A DNA stretch of 38,179 nt from Planctomycetales bacterium (GTDB taxonomy: Bacteria > Planctomycetota > Planctomycetia > Pirellulales > Pirellulaceae). The DNA lies in NCBI GenBank assembly GCA_020426845.1, contig JAGQPF010000299.1:1-38179 (forward strand), given 5' to 3'. The notes under the pieces are model-generated. The model saw only the letters and a list, made by a program, of their open reading frames with translations, did not search any database and had not been told where the DNA came from. The position numbers were made by a program, and so were the translations under genes. Of the stretch, positions 9,674-19,417 are shown in pieces (the stretch's first letter is position 1; each line of letters opens with the position of its first letter).

Positions 9674-10936
9674 ATGATCTCCACCGCCCCCAGTCAACTT
9701 CCAGACCATCAACGGATTGTCATTACGGGGGTGGGCATTGCCTCCCCCAACGGGAACTCGCTGCGCGAATTTCGCGAGGCGTTGTTAGAGGGGCGATCGG
9801 GCGTTTCCGACTACGAGATTCGCTACGTCGGCAAGACGCTCGCCGGCATCTGCAACTTTGAAGTGAGCCGGTATCAAACTCGCAAGGACCTCCGCCGGGG
9901 CACACGCGCCGGATCGGTTGGCGTCTACGCCAGCAACGAGGCCGTGGTCGACTCGGGGCTCGACTGGCCGAATGTCGACCGAAGTCGCGTCGGCGTGTAC
10001 CTCGGAGTCACCGAGCACGGCAACGTGGAGACCGAGAACGAGATCTACGAGCTGAAGGGTTACGACTACGACACCAGTTTCTGGTCACACCATCACAACC
10101 CTCGCACCGTCGCCAACAATCCCGCCGGCGAGGTGGCGCTGAACATGGGGATCACCGGCCCGCACTACACCATCGGCGCGGCCTGCGCAGCCGGCAATGC
10201 GGGTCTGATTCAGGGCGCCCAAATGCTGCGGCTCGATGAGTGCGACGTGGCGATTTGCGGCGGCGTGTCCGAGAGCATTCACACCTTCGGGATTTTCGCC
10301 AGCTTCAAGAGCCAGGGGGCGCTGGCTTGGCACGAGAATCCTGCCCTGGCCAGCCGGCCGTTTGACGTCGACCGCAACGGCATTGTGGTCGCTGAGGGCG
10401 GCGGGGTGTTTGTCGCCGAGCGGCTCAGCGACGCCAAGGCGCGCGGCGCCAAGATCTACGGCGAGTTGGCGGCCTACGCCATGAACACCGACGCAACCGA
10501 CTTTGTGCTGCCCAACGCCGAGCGGCAAGCCGAGTGCGTGCGATTGGCGCTACAACGCGGCGGATTCGCGCCGGACGACATTGACATCGTCAGCACACAC
10601 GCGACCGGGACCGGCGCCGGCGATGCTCAAGAGTGCGCCGCGCTGCGAGCTGTGTTTGGCGACTGCGAACACACCTATTTCAACAACACCAAGAGCTATA
10701 TCGGCCACGCCATGGGCGCCGCCGGGTCGCTCGAGCTGGCTGGCAACTTGCTGGCGTTCGACGACGGAGTCTGCCATCCGACGCTCAATGTCGACAACCT
10801 GGACGAGGAATGTCGGCTGCCCAACCTGGTGCTGAACCAGCCGCGTGAAGTCGGCAACGTCGACCTGATTTTGAACAACTCGTTCGGGATGCTGGGCATC
10901 AACTCCGTGGTGATCATCCAACGTTTTCGGCAGTAG
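9674..10936 (+). CDS. Beta-ketoacyl-ACP synthase, FabF/KAS II type
   Basis: This condensing enzyme extends an acyl chain by decarboxylative condensation with malonyl-ACP. The thiolase-fold triad is complete: Cys171 in GAACAAG, His309 in STHATGTGAGD and His345 in SYIGHAMGAAG, with spacing typical of FabF. Length (420 residues) is normal. The start at 9674 is preferred because AGGA at 9663-9666 lies seven bases upstream; ATG 9665 would add three residues. It is the first gene of a run that continues with an acyl carrier protein, two CrtI-like oxidoreductases, FabZ and a FabI-like reductase. No fabD, fabG or fabH lies alongside, so this is probably a specialised synthase rather than the housekeeping fatty-acid gene; that is an inference from context. 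Confidence 0.92.
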   Translation: MISTAPSQLPDHQRIVITGVGIASPNGNSLREFREALLEGRSGVSDYEIRYVGKTLAGICNFEVSRYQTRKDLRRGTRAGSVGVYASNEAVVDSGLDWPNVDRSRVGVYLGVTEHGNVETENEIYELKGYDYDTSFWSHHHNPRTVANNPAGEVALNMGITGPHYTIGAACAAGNAGLIQGAQMLRLDECDVAICGGVSESIHTFGIFASFKSQGALAWHENPALASRPFDVDRNGIVVAEGGGVFVAERLSDAKARGAKIYGELAAYAMNTDATDFVLPNAERQAECVRLALQRGGFAPDDIDIVSTHATGTGAGDAQECAALRAVFGDCEHTYFNNTKSYIGHAMGAAGSLELAGNLLAFDDGVCHPTLNVDNLDEECRLPNLVLNQPREVGNVDLILNNSFGMLGINSVVIIQRFRQ

Positions 10937-11040
10937 ACTGCCAACGGGCGTTCACCGCCACCAACCTGATCAACCGATCAACCCGATCCATCGATCATCA
11001 ACCCACCTTAACTGACGCTGAAGCTGAAGGAGACGCCGGC

Positions 11041-11307
11041 ATGACACCTGCCGAAATTCGTGAGGAAGTTATCGATATTCTCGAGAACATCAACCCCGAT
11101 GAGGATTACAGCAATCTCGAGGACGAACGTTCCTTCCAGGAGCAGGTGGAGCTGGACAGCATGGACTTCCTCGACATCGTCATGGAGCTCCGCAAGCGTT
11201 ACCGCGTCGAGATCCCCGAGCAGGACTTCGGCAACCTGCAAAGCATGCAGAGCACCGTCCAGTACCTGACTCCCCTGATGCAGGACATGGAGCGTCTGAA
11301 CTCGTAG
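11041..11307 (+). CDS. Stand-alone acyl carrier protein
   Basis: This is an 88-residue acidic helical protein with the phosphopantetheine site LDSMDFLDIV; Ser40 is the predicted attachment residue. It would carry the growing acyl chain as a thioester for the ketosynthase, dehydratase and reductase encoded around it. A strong ribosome binding site, AAGGAG at 11027-11032, sits eight bases before the ATG. The 104-bp gap after the ketosynthase contains short GATCAACC-like direct repeats (about 10968-11003). The N-terminal half differs from housekeeping AcpP, consistent with a pathway-dedicated carrier. It needs a phosphopantetheinyl transferase from elsewhere in the genome. Confidence 0.92.
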   Translation: MTPAEIREEVIDILENINPDEDYSNLEDERSFQEQVELDSMDFLDIVMELRKRYRVEIPEQDFGNLQSMQSTVQYLTPLMQDMERLNS

Positions 11308-11383
11308 CGAGCAGACGAGACGAATCGCCAGCTCGACGCCGTGACGCGGGCCGACGTTCAACGCCCCAAATGACTTTGCCGAC

Positions 11384-12772
11384 ATGTACGACACGATCAT
11401 TATCGGCGCGGGCATGTCGGGACTGGCTGCCGGAATCCGCCTGGCCTACTACGACCAGCGGGTGTGTGTTCTCGAACGTCACAGCACCATCGGCGGTCTC
11501 AATTCGTTTTACCGGCTCCGTGGCCGCGACTACGATGTCGGCTTGCACGCCGTCACCAACTTCACGCCCAAGGGCACGAAGAAAGGGCCGCTCGCGCGGT
11601 TGCTGCGACAACTGCGTTTTCGCTGGGATGACTTCTCGCTCTCCCCCCAGGTCGGCTCCGAAATCGCGTTTCCACATACCCGGCTCAAATTCAGCAACGA
11701 CCTGGATTTGCTGCGCAGCGAGATCGCCAAGGTTTTTCCCGCCGAGACCGATGCGTTTGAGACGCTGCTCACCAAGATCATCGACTACGACGATCTCGAT
11801 TCCGATGCCTACTCGCAATCGGCCCGAGGTGTGCTCGCCGAGACCTTGGGCGATCCGCTGTTGATCGAGATGCTGTTGTGCCCGCTGATGTGGTACGGCA
11901 ATGCGCGCGAGGACGACATGGACTTCGCGCAATTCTGCATCATGTTCCGGAGCATCTTTCTGGAGGGCTTTGCCAGGCCCTTCGCCGGCGTGCGGCTGAT
12001 TCTGAAAAATCTCGTCCGCCGCTTTCGGCAACTGGGGGGCGAACTGCTGCTGCGCAGCGGCGTCGAACGGATCCACGTTGAGCACGGCAAGGCGGTCGGC
12101 GTCGTGCTGGATGATGGCAGGGAGCTGGTGGGAAAGCGGGTGCTCTCCTCCGCCGGATTCCTCGAGACGATGCGAATGTGCAGCGACTCCAGCGAGGTGG
12201 ATCCGCGGCAGGCGGGACAGCTGTCCTTTGTCGAGACGGTCTCGGTGCTGGACTGCCAGCCCGCCGACATCGGCTGCGATCGCACGATCGTGTTTTTTAA
12301 TGACTCGGACAAGTTCCATTGGCGCCGGCCGACCGATCAGCTGTGCGACGTGCGGACTGGTGTGATCTGTTCGCCGAACAACTTCGTTTATGGCCCCGAG
12401 GACGGCGGCCTGCCCGACGGCGTCATCCGCATCACCGCCTTGGCCGACTACGACGGTTGGGGCCGGCTGTCGGACGAGGAGTATCAACTGGCCAAGCTGC
12501 GATGGTATGACCGCACGGCGGCCGCGGCGGCCCGGTTCATCCCCGACTTCCGCCGCCATGTGATCGACACCGACACCTTCACGCCGAACACGATTCGCCG
12601 CTTCACCTGGCACGACAACGGCGCCGTCTACGGCGCCCCCGAGAAGCGTGTCGACGGCACCACGCACCTGGAGAATCTGTTCCTGTGCGGGACAGACCAG
12701 GGCTTTGTCGGTATCATAGGCGCCATCGTCAGCGGCATTTCCATCGCCAATCAGCATTGTCTGCGGGGATAG
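11384..12772 (+). CDS. CrtI/phytoene desaturase-like FAD oxidoreductase 1
   Basis: The 462-residue protein has an N-terminal FAD-binding Rossmann motif [17 protein letters not shown], a following LERHSTIGG motif, and a C-terminal FAD segment [20 protein letters not shown], the signature order of CrtI/RetSat-type flavin amine-oxidase-superfamily enzymes. Known members desaturate, isomerise or saturate polyene chains. No phytoene synthase or other carotenoid gene is nearby; instead it sits between an acyl carrier protein and FabZ, so an acyl or acyl-ACP-derived substrate is inferred. No clear Shine-Dalgarno precedes the ATG. It is followed 41 bp later by a second, divergent member of the same family. 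No signal peptide; such enzymes are often membrane-associated. Confidence 0.88.
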   Translation: MYDTIIIGAGMSGLAAGIRLAYYDQRVCVLERHSTIGGLNSFYRLRGRDYDVGLHAVTNFTPKGTKKGPLARLLRQLRFRWDDFSLSPQVGSEIAFPHTRLKFSNDLDLLRSEIAKVFPAETDAFETLLTKIIDYDDLDSDAYSQSARGVLAETLGDPLLIEMLLCPLMWYGNAREDDMDFAQFCIMFRSIFLEGFARPFAGVRLILKNLVRRFRQLGGELLLRSGVERIHVEHGKAVGVVLDDGRELVGKRVLSSAGFLETMRMCSDSSEVDPRQAGQLSFVETVSVLDCQPADIGCDRTIVFFNDSDKFHWRRPTDQLCDVRTGVICSPNNFVYGPEDGGLPDGVIRITALADYDGWGRLSDEEYQLAKLRWYDRTAAAAARFIPDFRRHVIDTDTFTPNTIRRFTWHDNGAVYGAPEKRVDGTTHLENLFLCGTDQGFVGIIGAIVSGISIANQHCLRG

Positions 12773-12813
12773 CTCGCCTCGTTTTCGTCACCCCTCCCCG
12801 CTCAAAATCCAGC

Positions 12814-14271
<1,458 letters not shown>

Positions 14272-14435
14272 CGCCGTTGGGCGCAGCGATGCGCATCGTC
14301 CCGGGGGCCACTACAATCGCGCGGCAAGTGAATTCCTCGCGCCAGCGAGCGATAGAGCGAACCGCCGCTGCTGCGGAGGAAGTCAAAACAGGCGACGCAG
14401 ATTTCGGCGATCGCGTTTCATCGACTGATTACGGA

Positions 14436-14879
14436 ATGACCATGACCGACTCGACCGATAGTGTGCTGAATATTGAACAGGCGATTCCTCATCGGCCGCC
14501 GATGTTGTTGCTGGACGCCGTGCTCGAGATCGATCCGCAGCGAATTGTCTGTCGCAAGACCTTTCGCGAAGATGAGTTCTTTGTCCAGGGGCACTATCCC
14601 GGCTACCCGCTGGTTCCCGGCGTGATCCTGTGCGAGTGCACGATGCAGGCGGGCGCCGTGTTGCTCTCGCAACACACGGGGGATGAGCCCGGTGTGCCTG
14701 TGGCAACGCGGATGAACGAAGTGAAATTCAAACGCATGGTGCGTCCCGGCGAGACCGTCACCATCGAGGCCGAGCTGGTCGAGCGGCTCGGTGACGCGTT
14801 CTTCCTGACCGGGAAAGTGCGATGTGACGGAAAGCTCGCGGCGCGGCTGGACTTTGCCTGCGCCATGGCGCCCGAGTAA
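14436..14879 (+). CDS. fabZ: 3-hydroxyacyl-ACP dehydratase FabZ
   Basis: This is a hot-dog fold dehydratase of 147 residues that removes water from 3-hydroxyacyl-ACP. The catalytic His53 is in [12 protein letters not shown] and the catalytic Glu67 in [10 protein letters not shown]; the 14-residue spacing matches the FabZ family. The [11 protein letters not shown] motif near the start is also typical. The start at ATG 14436 (or 14442) is chosen because the open frame back to 14277 has no family similarity. It lies 11 bp upstream of the enoyl-reductase gene, so the two are surely cotranscribed. Confidence 0.93.
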   Translation: MTMTDSTDSVLNIEQAIPHRPPMLLLDAVLEIDPQRIVCRKTFREDEFFVQGHYPGYPLVPGVILCECTMQAGAVLLSQHTGDEPGVPVATRMNEVKFKRMVRPGETVTIEAELVERLGDAFFLTGKVRCDGKLAARLDFACAMAPE

Positions 14880-14890
14880 GGATCAGCCCG

Positions 14891-15694
14891 ATGGACTTCT
14901 TGCAACTTGAGGGAAAGAAGGTGCTGGTGTTTGGCGTTGCCAATCGCCGCAGCGTCGCGTGGCATGTGGCCAAGACGCTCGCCGAGGCCGGCGCCGAGGT
15001 CATCCATGTCGTGCGCAGCCAGCAGCGAGCCGATGCGGTCGAAAAGCTCGCGCCGGGCAGCGAGGTGCATCTGTGTGACGTCGCGGACCAGTCCCAGATC
15101 GACGCGCTTGCCGAGACGTTGGCCGCGCGGGGGCATCGCTTCCACGGTCTCGTGCACTCGCTCGCGTTCGCCGACTACGAAGGCGGGATGAAGCCGTTTC
15201 ACGAGACCAGCCGCGACCAGTTTCTGCGAGCGGTGGACGTGAGTTGCTTCTCGCTCGTGGCCCTCTGCAACGCGCTCCGCGAGTTGCTCGAGCCCGATGC
15301 GTCGGTCGTGACGATCTCGATCTCCACGACGCGGATGGCGAGCGAGAACTATGGATTTATGGCGCCGGTCAAGGCGGCATTGGAGTCCTCGTTGGCCTTT
15401 CTGACCAAGTCGTTCAGCCGGTTCTCGCGCGTGCGATTCAATGCCGTGGCGCCGGGCCTGCTGAAGACCTCCGCCTCGGCCGGCATACCCGGCTACGTCG
15501 ACTCCTATCTATTTGCCGAGCAGGTGATTCCGCGCGGCGAGGCGGTGCAGACTCAGGAGGCGGCGAACGTGGCGGCGTTTCTGGTCAGCCCGCGATCGTC
15601 GGGAATCGTCGCCCAATCGATCGTGGTCGATGCGGGGATGGAGATCAACTACTTTGACCAAGCCATTGTGGAGCGCGTGACGAAGGCGCCTTAG
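14891..15694 (+). CDS. Enoyl-ACP reductase, FabI-like short-chain dehydrogenase
   Basis: This 267-residue SDR has the FabI-type nucleotide motif [18 protein letters not shown] rather than the TGxxxGIG of classical SDRs, and the FabI Tyr-x6-Lys pair at Tyr154 and Lys161 (YGFMAPVK). The C-terminal [10 protein letters not shown] matches the end of the fold. It would reduce the enoyl-ACP made by the FabZ encoded just upstream, with NAD(P)H. The segment around [18 protein letters not shown] resembles the FabI substrate-loop region. Whether it is the only enoyl reductase of the organism or a dedicated paralogue cannot be seen here. It is the last gene of the lipid run. Confidence 0.87.
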   Translation: MDFLQLEGKKVLVFGVANRRSVAWHVAKTLAEAGAEVIHVVRSQQRADAVEKLAPGSEVHLCDVADQSQIDALAETLAARGHRFHGLVHSLAFADYEGGMKPFHETSRDQFLRAVDVSCFSLVALCNALRELLEPDASVVTISISTTRMASENYGFMAPVKAALESSLAFLTKSFSRFSRVRFNAVAPGLLKTSASAGIPGYVDSYLFAEQVIPRGEAVQTQEAANVAAFLVSPRSSGIVAQSIVVDAGMEINYFDQAIVERVTKAP

Positions 15695-15749
15695 CAGCCT
15701 TGGCTGCATCGGCTGAATCGGCTGTATCCGAAGGCGAACTCAATTCGCC
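15694..15749 (+). terminator. Possible operon-end hairpins (weak)
   Basis: Immediately after the FabI-like stop there is a perfect inverted repeat GCAGCC-TT-GGCTGC (15694-15707). A second, GGCGAA-CTCAA-TTCGCC, lies at 15733-15749, with two direct copies of ATCGGCTG between them. Neither is followed by a T run, so a classical intrinsic terminator is not shown. Confidence 0.25.
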
Positions 15750-15817
15750 GTTCCACGCGTCCTTTCTGTCTCTCGTCCACTAATCCGCAGTCACGCTGCC
15801 TTGCAAAGGTTGGCACG

Positions 15818-17209
15818 ATGAATCGCCCAAACATTCTCTGGTACTGCACCGATCAACAGCGGTTTGACACGATCGGCGCCTTGGGCAACCCCTACGTCAA
15901 GACACCCACGATCGACGCGCTGGTTGCCGACGGAGTCGCGATGACCCGGGCGTATTGCCAAAGTCCGATTTGCACGCCGAGTCGGTCGAGCTTCCTGACC
16001 GGGCTCTACCCCAGCCGCGTGCACAACACTCGAAATGGCAACGAGTCGTTCCCGAGCTATCCGCCCTTGATCACCAAGCTGTTGGCCGACTCCGGCTATC
16101 GCTGCGGTTTGGTCGGCAAGTTTCATCTGCAGAGCGCAGGTCGCCGCACGGAGCCGCGCATGGATGACGGCTACGACTACTGGCAGTTTAGCCACGCGCC
16201 GCGTGACGACTGGCGCGAGGGGCATCACTACGCCGAATGGGTGCGCCAACGAGGCGGTGATTTGGACAGCATGCGGCAGCGCGAGGAGCGCGTCGACCCG
16301 GAGCTGCATCAGACGACCTGGGCGAGCGAGTGCTCCATCGAATTCATCCGCCAGCAGCGCGAGCCATGGCTGCTGAGCGTCAACGTCTACGACCCTCATC
16401 CGCCCTTCGTCCCCCCGAAGGCATACGCCGATCAGTTTGACCCCGCCAAGATGCCAGGGCCGCATTTTCGTGACACAGATTTGGCACACCAGGCCAAGCT
16501 CGGCGAAGTCGACTTTCAGGGCGAGGTGCGGACCCCCGAGGACCACGACGCCAAACGCCAGCAAGCGCTCTACTACGCGATGATCGCGCAGGTCGACACG
16601 CAGTTCGCGCGGATCCTGAATGTGCTCGAAGAGACCGGGCAGGCCGACAATACGGTGGTGATCTTCACCAGCGACCACGGCGAGGCGTTGGGGGACCACG
16701 GCCTGTTCGAGAAGGGCTGCCGTTTTTACGAGGGCTTGGTCCGCGTGCCGCTGATCTTTCGCTGGCCGGGTAAGTTCGGCGCCGCTGTCCGCGCCGCTGG
16801 CTTGACCGAGTTGCTCGACTTGACCGCCACGATCGTGGAGCTCGGCGGACTCGAGCAGCCCGAATATATGCAAGGCCGCAGCTTGCTGCCGTTGTTGCGG
16901 GGCGAGGCTGATCCAAGCCGCTGGCGGGAATTCGTGCGCAGCGAGTACTACGATGCCCTGGACCCGTTTTTCACGGGCGGCAACGGCGCCTTCGCAACAA
17001 TGCATCGCACGGACCGCTACAAGCTGACGATGTACCATAGCCATGGCCTTGGCGAACTCTACGATTTGCTGCATGATCCGTGGGAGTTTGAAGATCTTTG
17101 GGACTCGCCGCAGCACCGCGAGCTGCGCGATCAGCTCATCCGCGAGAGCTTTGACGCCCATGTGGTTCTGACCACCGACGTCGGGTCGCGACGAATTGCT
17201 CCGATGTAG
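15818..17209 (+). CDS. Sulfatase (formylglycine-dependent, cytoplasmic)
   Basis: The 463-residue protein hydrolyses a sulfate ester. The sulfatase signature CTPSRSSFLTG has Cys52 as the predicted formylglycine precursor, followed by Pro and Arg at the expected places. NILWYCTDQQRFDT supplies the first metal ligand and FTSDHGEALGDHG the later Asp-His ligands; GKFHLQ contains the conserved Lys and His. No signal peptide is visible: the protein starts directly with MNRPNILWY, so it is predicted cytoplasmic, unlike most planctomycete sulfatases. It needs a maturase (anSME or FGE) from elsewhere. Similarity is to the TDQQR group that includes choline-sulfatase-like enzymes; the substrate is unknown. 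Confidence 0.92.
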   Translation: MNRPNILWYCTDQQRFDTIGALGNPYVKTPTIDALVADGVAMTRAYCQSPICTPSRSSFLTGLYPSRVHNTRNGNESFPSYPPLITKLLADSGYRCGLVGKFHLQSAGRRTEPRMDDGYDYWQFSHAPRDDWREGHHYAEWVRQRGGDLDSMRQREERVDPELHQTTWASECSIEFIRQQREPWLLSVNVYDPHPPFVPPKAYADQFDPAKMPGPHFRDTDLAHQAKLGEVDFQGEVRTPEDHDAKRQQALYYAMIAQVDTQFARILNVLEETGQADNTVVIFTSDHGEALGDHGLFEKGCRFYEGLVRVPLIFRWPGKFGAAVRAAGLTELLDLTATIVELGGLEQPEYMQGRSLLPLLRGEADPSRWREFVRSEYYDALDPFFTGGNGAFATMHRTDRYKLTMYHSHGLGELYDLLHDPWEFEDLWDSPQHRELRDQLIRESFDAHVVLTTDVGSRRIAPM

Positions 17210-17260
17210 CCGCCGGGGTCAAGTCGGCCCGCCCATGTCGGTGCCGTTCTTCGGGGGGAA

Positions 17261-17292
17261 GTCATCGTTAAGCTCAGTCATCGTTAAGCTCA
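17261..17292 (+). repeat. Perfect 16-bp tandem duplication in a leader
   Basis: GTCATCGTTAAGCTCA occurs twice head to tail (17261-17276 and 17277-17292). It ends 22 bases before the start of the TPR/glycosyltransferase gene and just before its ribosome binding site. Confidence 0.9.
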
Positions 17293-17314
17293 ACAGCGCA
17301 TGCCAGGAGGGGAA

Positions 17315-19237
17315 ATGCCAACGGCGAACGAAGTCTTGCAGCAGGGGTGGCAGTTCCATCAGTCCGGCGACCTGTCGCGAGCCCAACAACTCTACGAGTT
17401 GGTCGTGCAACAGGCGCCCAACACGCCGAACGCGTGGTGCTATCTCGGCATCCTCCACTTCGACCGCAAGCAATACGACGAGTCGGAACGCTGCTACCGC
17501 CGCGCGATCGAGCTGCAGCCCGAGTTCCCGATCGCCTGGAGCAATCTCGGCAACACGCTGAGCGCGCTGGAACGCTATCGCGAGGGGATGGAGTGCTGTC
17601 GCCGGGCCCTGGAGCAGCGCCCCGATTACGTCACGGCGATGAGCAACCTTGGCGCGATTCATGTCAAGCTCGGCGAGTTCGGCGAGGCGGCGGAGTTGTT
17701 TCGCAAGGCACTGGAGGTGCAGCCGGATCACACCGACGCTCATCGCAACCTCGGCGCCGCGTTGATCCGTCACGGCGACATCGCCGGCGCCCAACGCCAC
17801 TCGGAGCGGGCAGTGCAGGTGAATCCGCGTGACGCCGATGCGCATAAAAACCTTGGCATCCTGCACTTGCTCAACGGCAACTTTGCCGAAGGATGGCCCG
17901 AGTACGAGTGGCGATTCGAGGCGGGGTCGGCCACACTTCCTCGGCTTTCTCAGCCCCGTTGGCGCGGCGAGCCGCTGCAAGGCCGCAGCGTGCTGTTGGT
18001 TGGCGAACAGGGCTTGGGCGACACGATTCAGTTTGCGCGATACGCCAAGGTCCTCAAAGGAATGGGCGCAGGCGAAGTAATTGTGCAGTGCCAAACCGTG
18101 CTGCATCCGTTGTTGTCGGGAGAGCCGGGAGGCATCGGCCCTCCGGGGATCGATCGGCTGGCCGATCTGCGTCAGACACCGCCGCTGACCGACGTTTACC
18201 TTCCCATGATGTCGGCGCCGGGCGTCTTGAAGACTCTCAGCACGGAAGACATTCCGGCCGATGTCCCCTACCTGAGGGCGGCCCCGGAACGCATCGCTCG
18301 GTGGCAACAGCGGTTAGAGCGAGCCGCGCCGGGCAAGATCCGTGTGGGCGTTGTCTGGCAAGGCAGTCAGGCGCACGAGGCCGATGGGCAGAGGTCGTTC
18401 CCACTAGAGATGCTTGACCCCGTCCGCCGTGTACCGGGCGTAAGGCTCGTCAGTCTGCAGAAGGGCTATGGCGAAGAGCAGCTATCGGAGCTTGCCGACT
18501 GGAGCATGGTGAAGTTCGACGATCTCGACGCCGACGGCGCTTTTCTCGACTCGATGGCGCTGATGCAGTGTCTGGATCTCGTCATCTGCGCCGACACCGC
18601 GCCGGTGCATGTCGCCGGCGCCTCGGGCGCTCGCGTCTGGCTTGCCCTGTCCAACTCGCCGGACTGGCGTTGGATGCTGGAGACGGAGGCGAGCCCTTGG
18701 TATCCGACGCTGACGCTGTTTCGACAGCGGACCCCCGGTGACTGGCGAGAACTGTTTGAGCGAATGGCCGCTCGACTTGCCGAGGCGTTTTCGCCGAACT
18801 CCGAGGCCCCGAAGGCTGTGTTGCCCGCCTCGCAACTTTGCCAGCGCGTGCTGATTCCGGCTGCTCCCGGCGAGCTGTTCGACAAGCTGACCATCCTGGC
18901 GATCAAACGCGATCGCCTGCAGGGCGAGGCGTTGAAGAACGTGACGGTGGAGTGGGATGCGCTATCGGCGGCGCGGGCGGAGCAGGTGCCCGACGTGCCC
19001 GCCCTGCTCAGCCTCGAGCGGCAATTGCGCGAGGTCAACGAGCGACTTTGGGATATCGAAGACGAGATCCGCGTCTGCGAGCGCAATCGTGATTTCGGTC
19101 AGCGATTCATCGAACTTGCTCGCAGCGTCTATCGGCAGAACGACCAGCGCGCTCAATTGAAGCGTGAGATCAACCTCCTGCTCGGCTCTCGGATACTCGA
19201 GGAGAAGAGCTACGAGGATTACGAATCAGGTTCGTGA
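17315..19237 (+). CDS. TPR protein with GT9-like glycosyltransferase domain and C-terminal DUF6165 domain
   Basis: The protein is about 640 residues. The start at ATG 17315 is favoured because AGGAGGGG (17305-17312) lies just upstream; ATG 17300 is an alternative. Residues about 5-190 are tetratricopeptide repeats with the usual spacing of Trp/Leu-Gly and Ala (AWCYLGILHF, AWSNLGNTLS, AMSNLGAIHV, AHRNLGAALI). Residues about 215-490 resemble the heptosyltransferase-like (GT9) domain attached to many TPR proteins: VGEQGLGDTIQFARY, VVWQGSQAHEADGQRSFPLE and CADTAPVHVAGASGARVW. From about 507 a separate alpha-helical module (IPAAPGELFDKLTILAIK and onward) matches what is annotated as DUF6165. A role in transferring a sugar to a cell-surface polymer or protein is inferred. 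The gene converges on the CoA-disulfide reductase. Confidence 0.85.
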   Translation: MPTANEVLQQGWQFHQSGDLSRAQQLYELVVQQAPNTPNAWCYLGILHFDRKQYDESERCYRRAIELQPEFPIAWSNLGNTLSALERYREGMECCRRALEQRPDYVTAMSNLGAIHVKLGEFGEAAELFRKALEVQPDHTDAHRNLGAALIRHGDIAGAQRHSERAVQVNPRDADAHKNLGILHLLNGNFAEGWPEYEWRFEAGSATLPRLSQPRWRGEPLQGRSVLLVGEQGLGDTIQFARYAKVLKGMGAGEVIVQCQTVLHPLLSGEPGGIGPPGIDRLADLRQTPPLTDVYLPMMSAPGVLKTLSTEDIPADVPYLRAAPERIARWQQRLERAAPGKIRVGVVWQGSQAHEADGQRSFPLEMLDPVRRVPGVRLVSLQKGYGEEQLSELADWSMVKFDDLDADGAFLDSMALMQCLDLVICADTAPVHVAGASGARVWLALSNSPDWRWMLETEASPWYPTLTLFRQRTPGDWRELFERMAARLAEAFSPNSEAPKAVLPASQLCQRVLIPAAPGELFDKLTILAIKRDRLQGEALKNVTVEWDALSAARAEQVPDVPALLSLERQLREVNERLWDIEDEIRVCERNRDFGQRFIELARSVYRQNDQRAQLKREINLLLGSRILEEKSYEDYESGS

Positions 19238-19275
19238 TGGCGCCGCGCGCGTCGGTTCCTTAACGGAATTCCGTA

Positions 19276-19417
19276 CGGTTTCTCGGAGGCCGATCCCTCG
19301 CTTACGCTTCGGGCTTCCTTTCAGAATTCCGTACGACGGACTTCTAGTCCGTCGTTGCGACCAGAAGGCGTCCGTCATGCGGTTTCTCGGAGGCCGATCC
19401 CTCGCTTACGCTTCGGG
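19276..19417. repeat. Two identical 38-bp copies of a dispersed repeat
   Basis: The same 38 bases, beginning CGGTTTCTCGGAGG and ending CTTACGCTTCGGG, occur at 19276-19313 and 19380-19417. The second copy runs into the 3' end of the minus-strand gene and contains its stop codon (19406-19408). The core, CCCTCGCTTACGCTTCGGG, is the reverse complement of the CCCGAAGCGTNAGCGAGGG element found again at 24421, 32613, 32881 and 33002. Confidence 0.85.
19333..19355. terminator. Perfect 10-bp stem hairpin between convergent genes
   Basis: ACGACGGACT - TCT - AGTCCGTCGT forms a perfect 10-bp stem with a 3-base loop. It lies between two genes that converge, where a bidirectional terminator is expected. 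No T run follows, and the element may simply be a repeat-family palindrome, so termination is inferred. Confidence 0.45.

Noticed and set aside
12685..12813. Start of the second CrtI-like protein at 12685
   Set aside because: The extra sequence lies within the end of the first CrtI-like gene and is Arg/His-rich shadow sequence; the FAD motif follows ATG 12814 at the normal distance.
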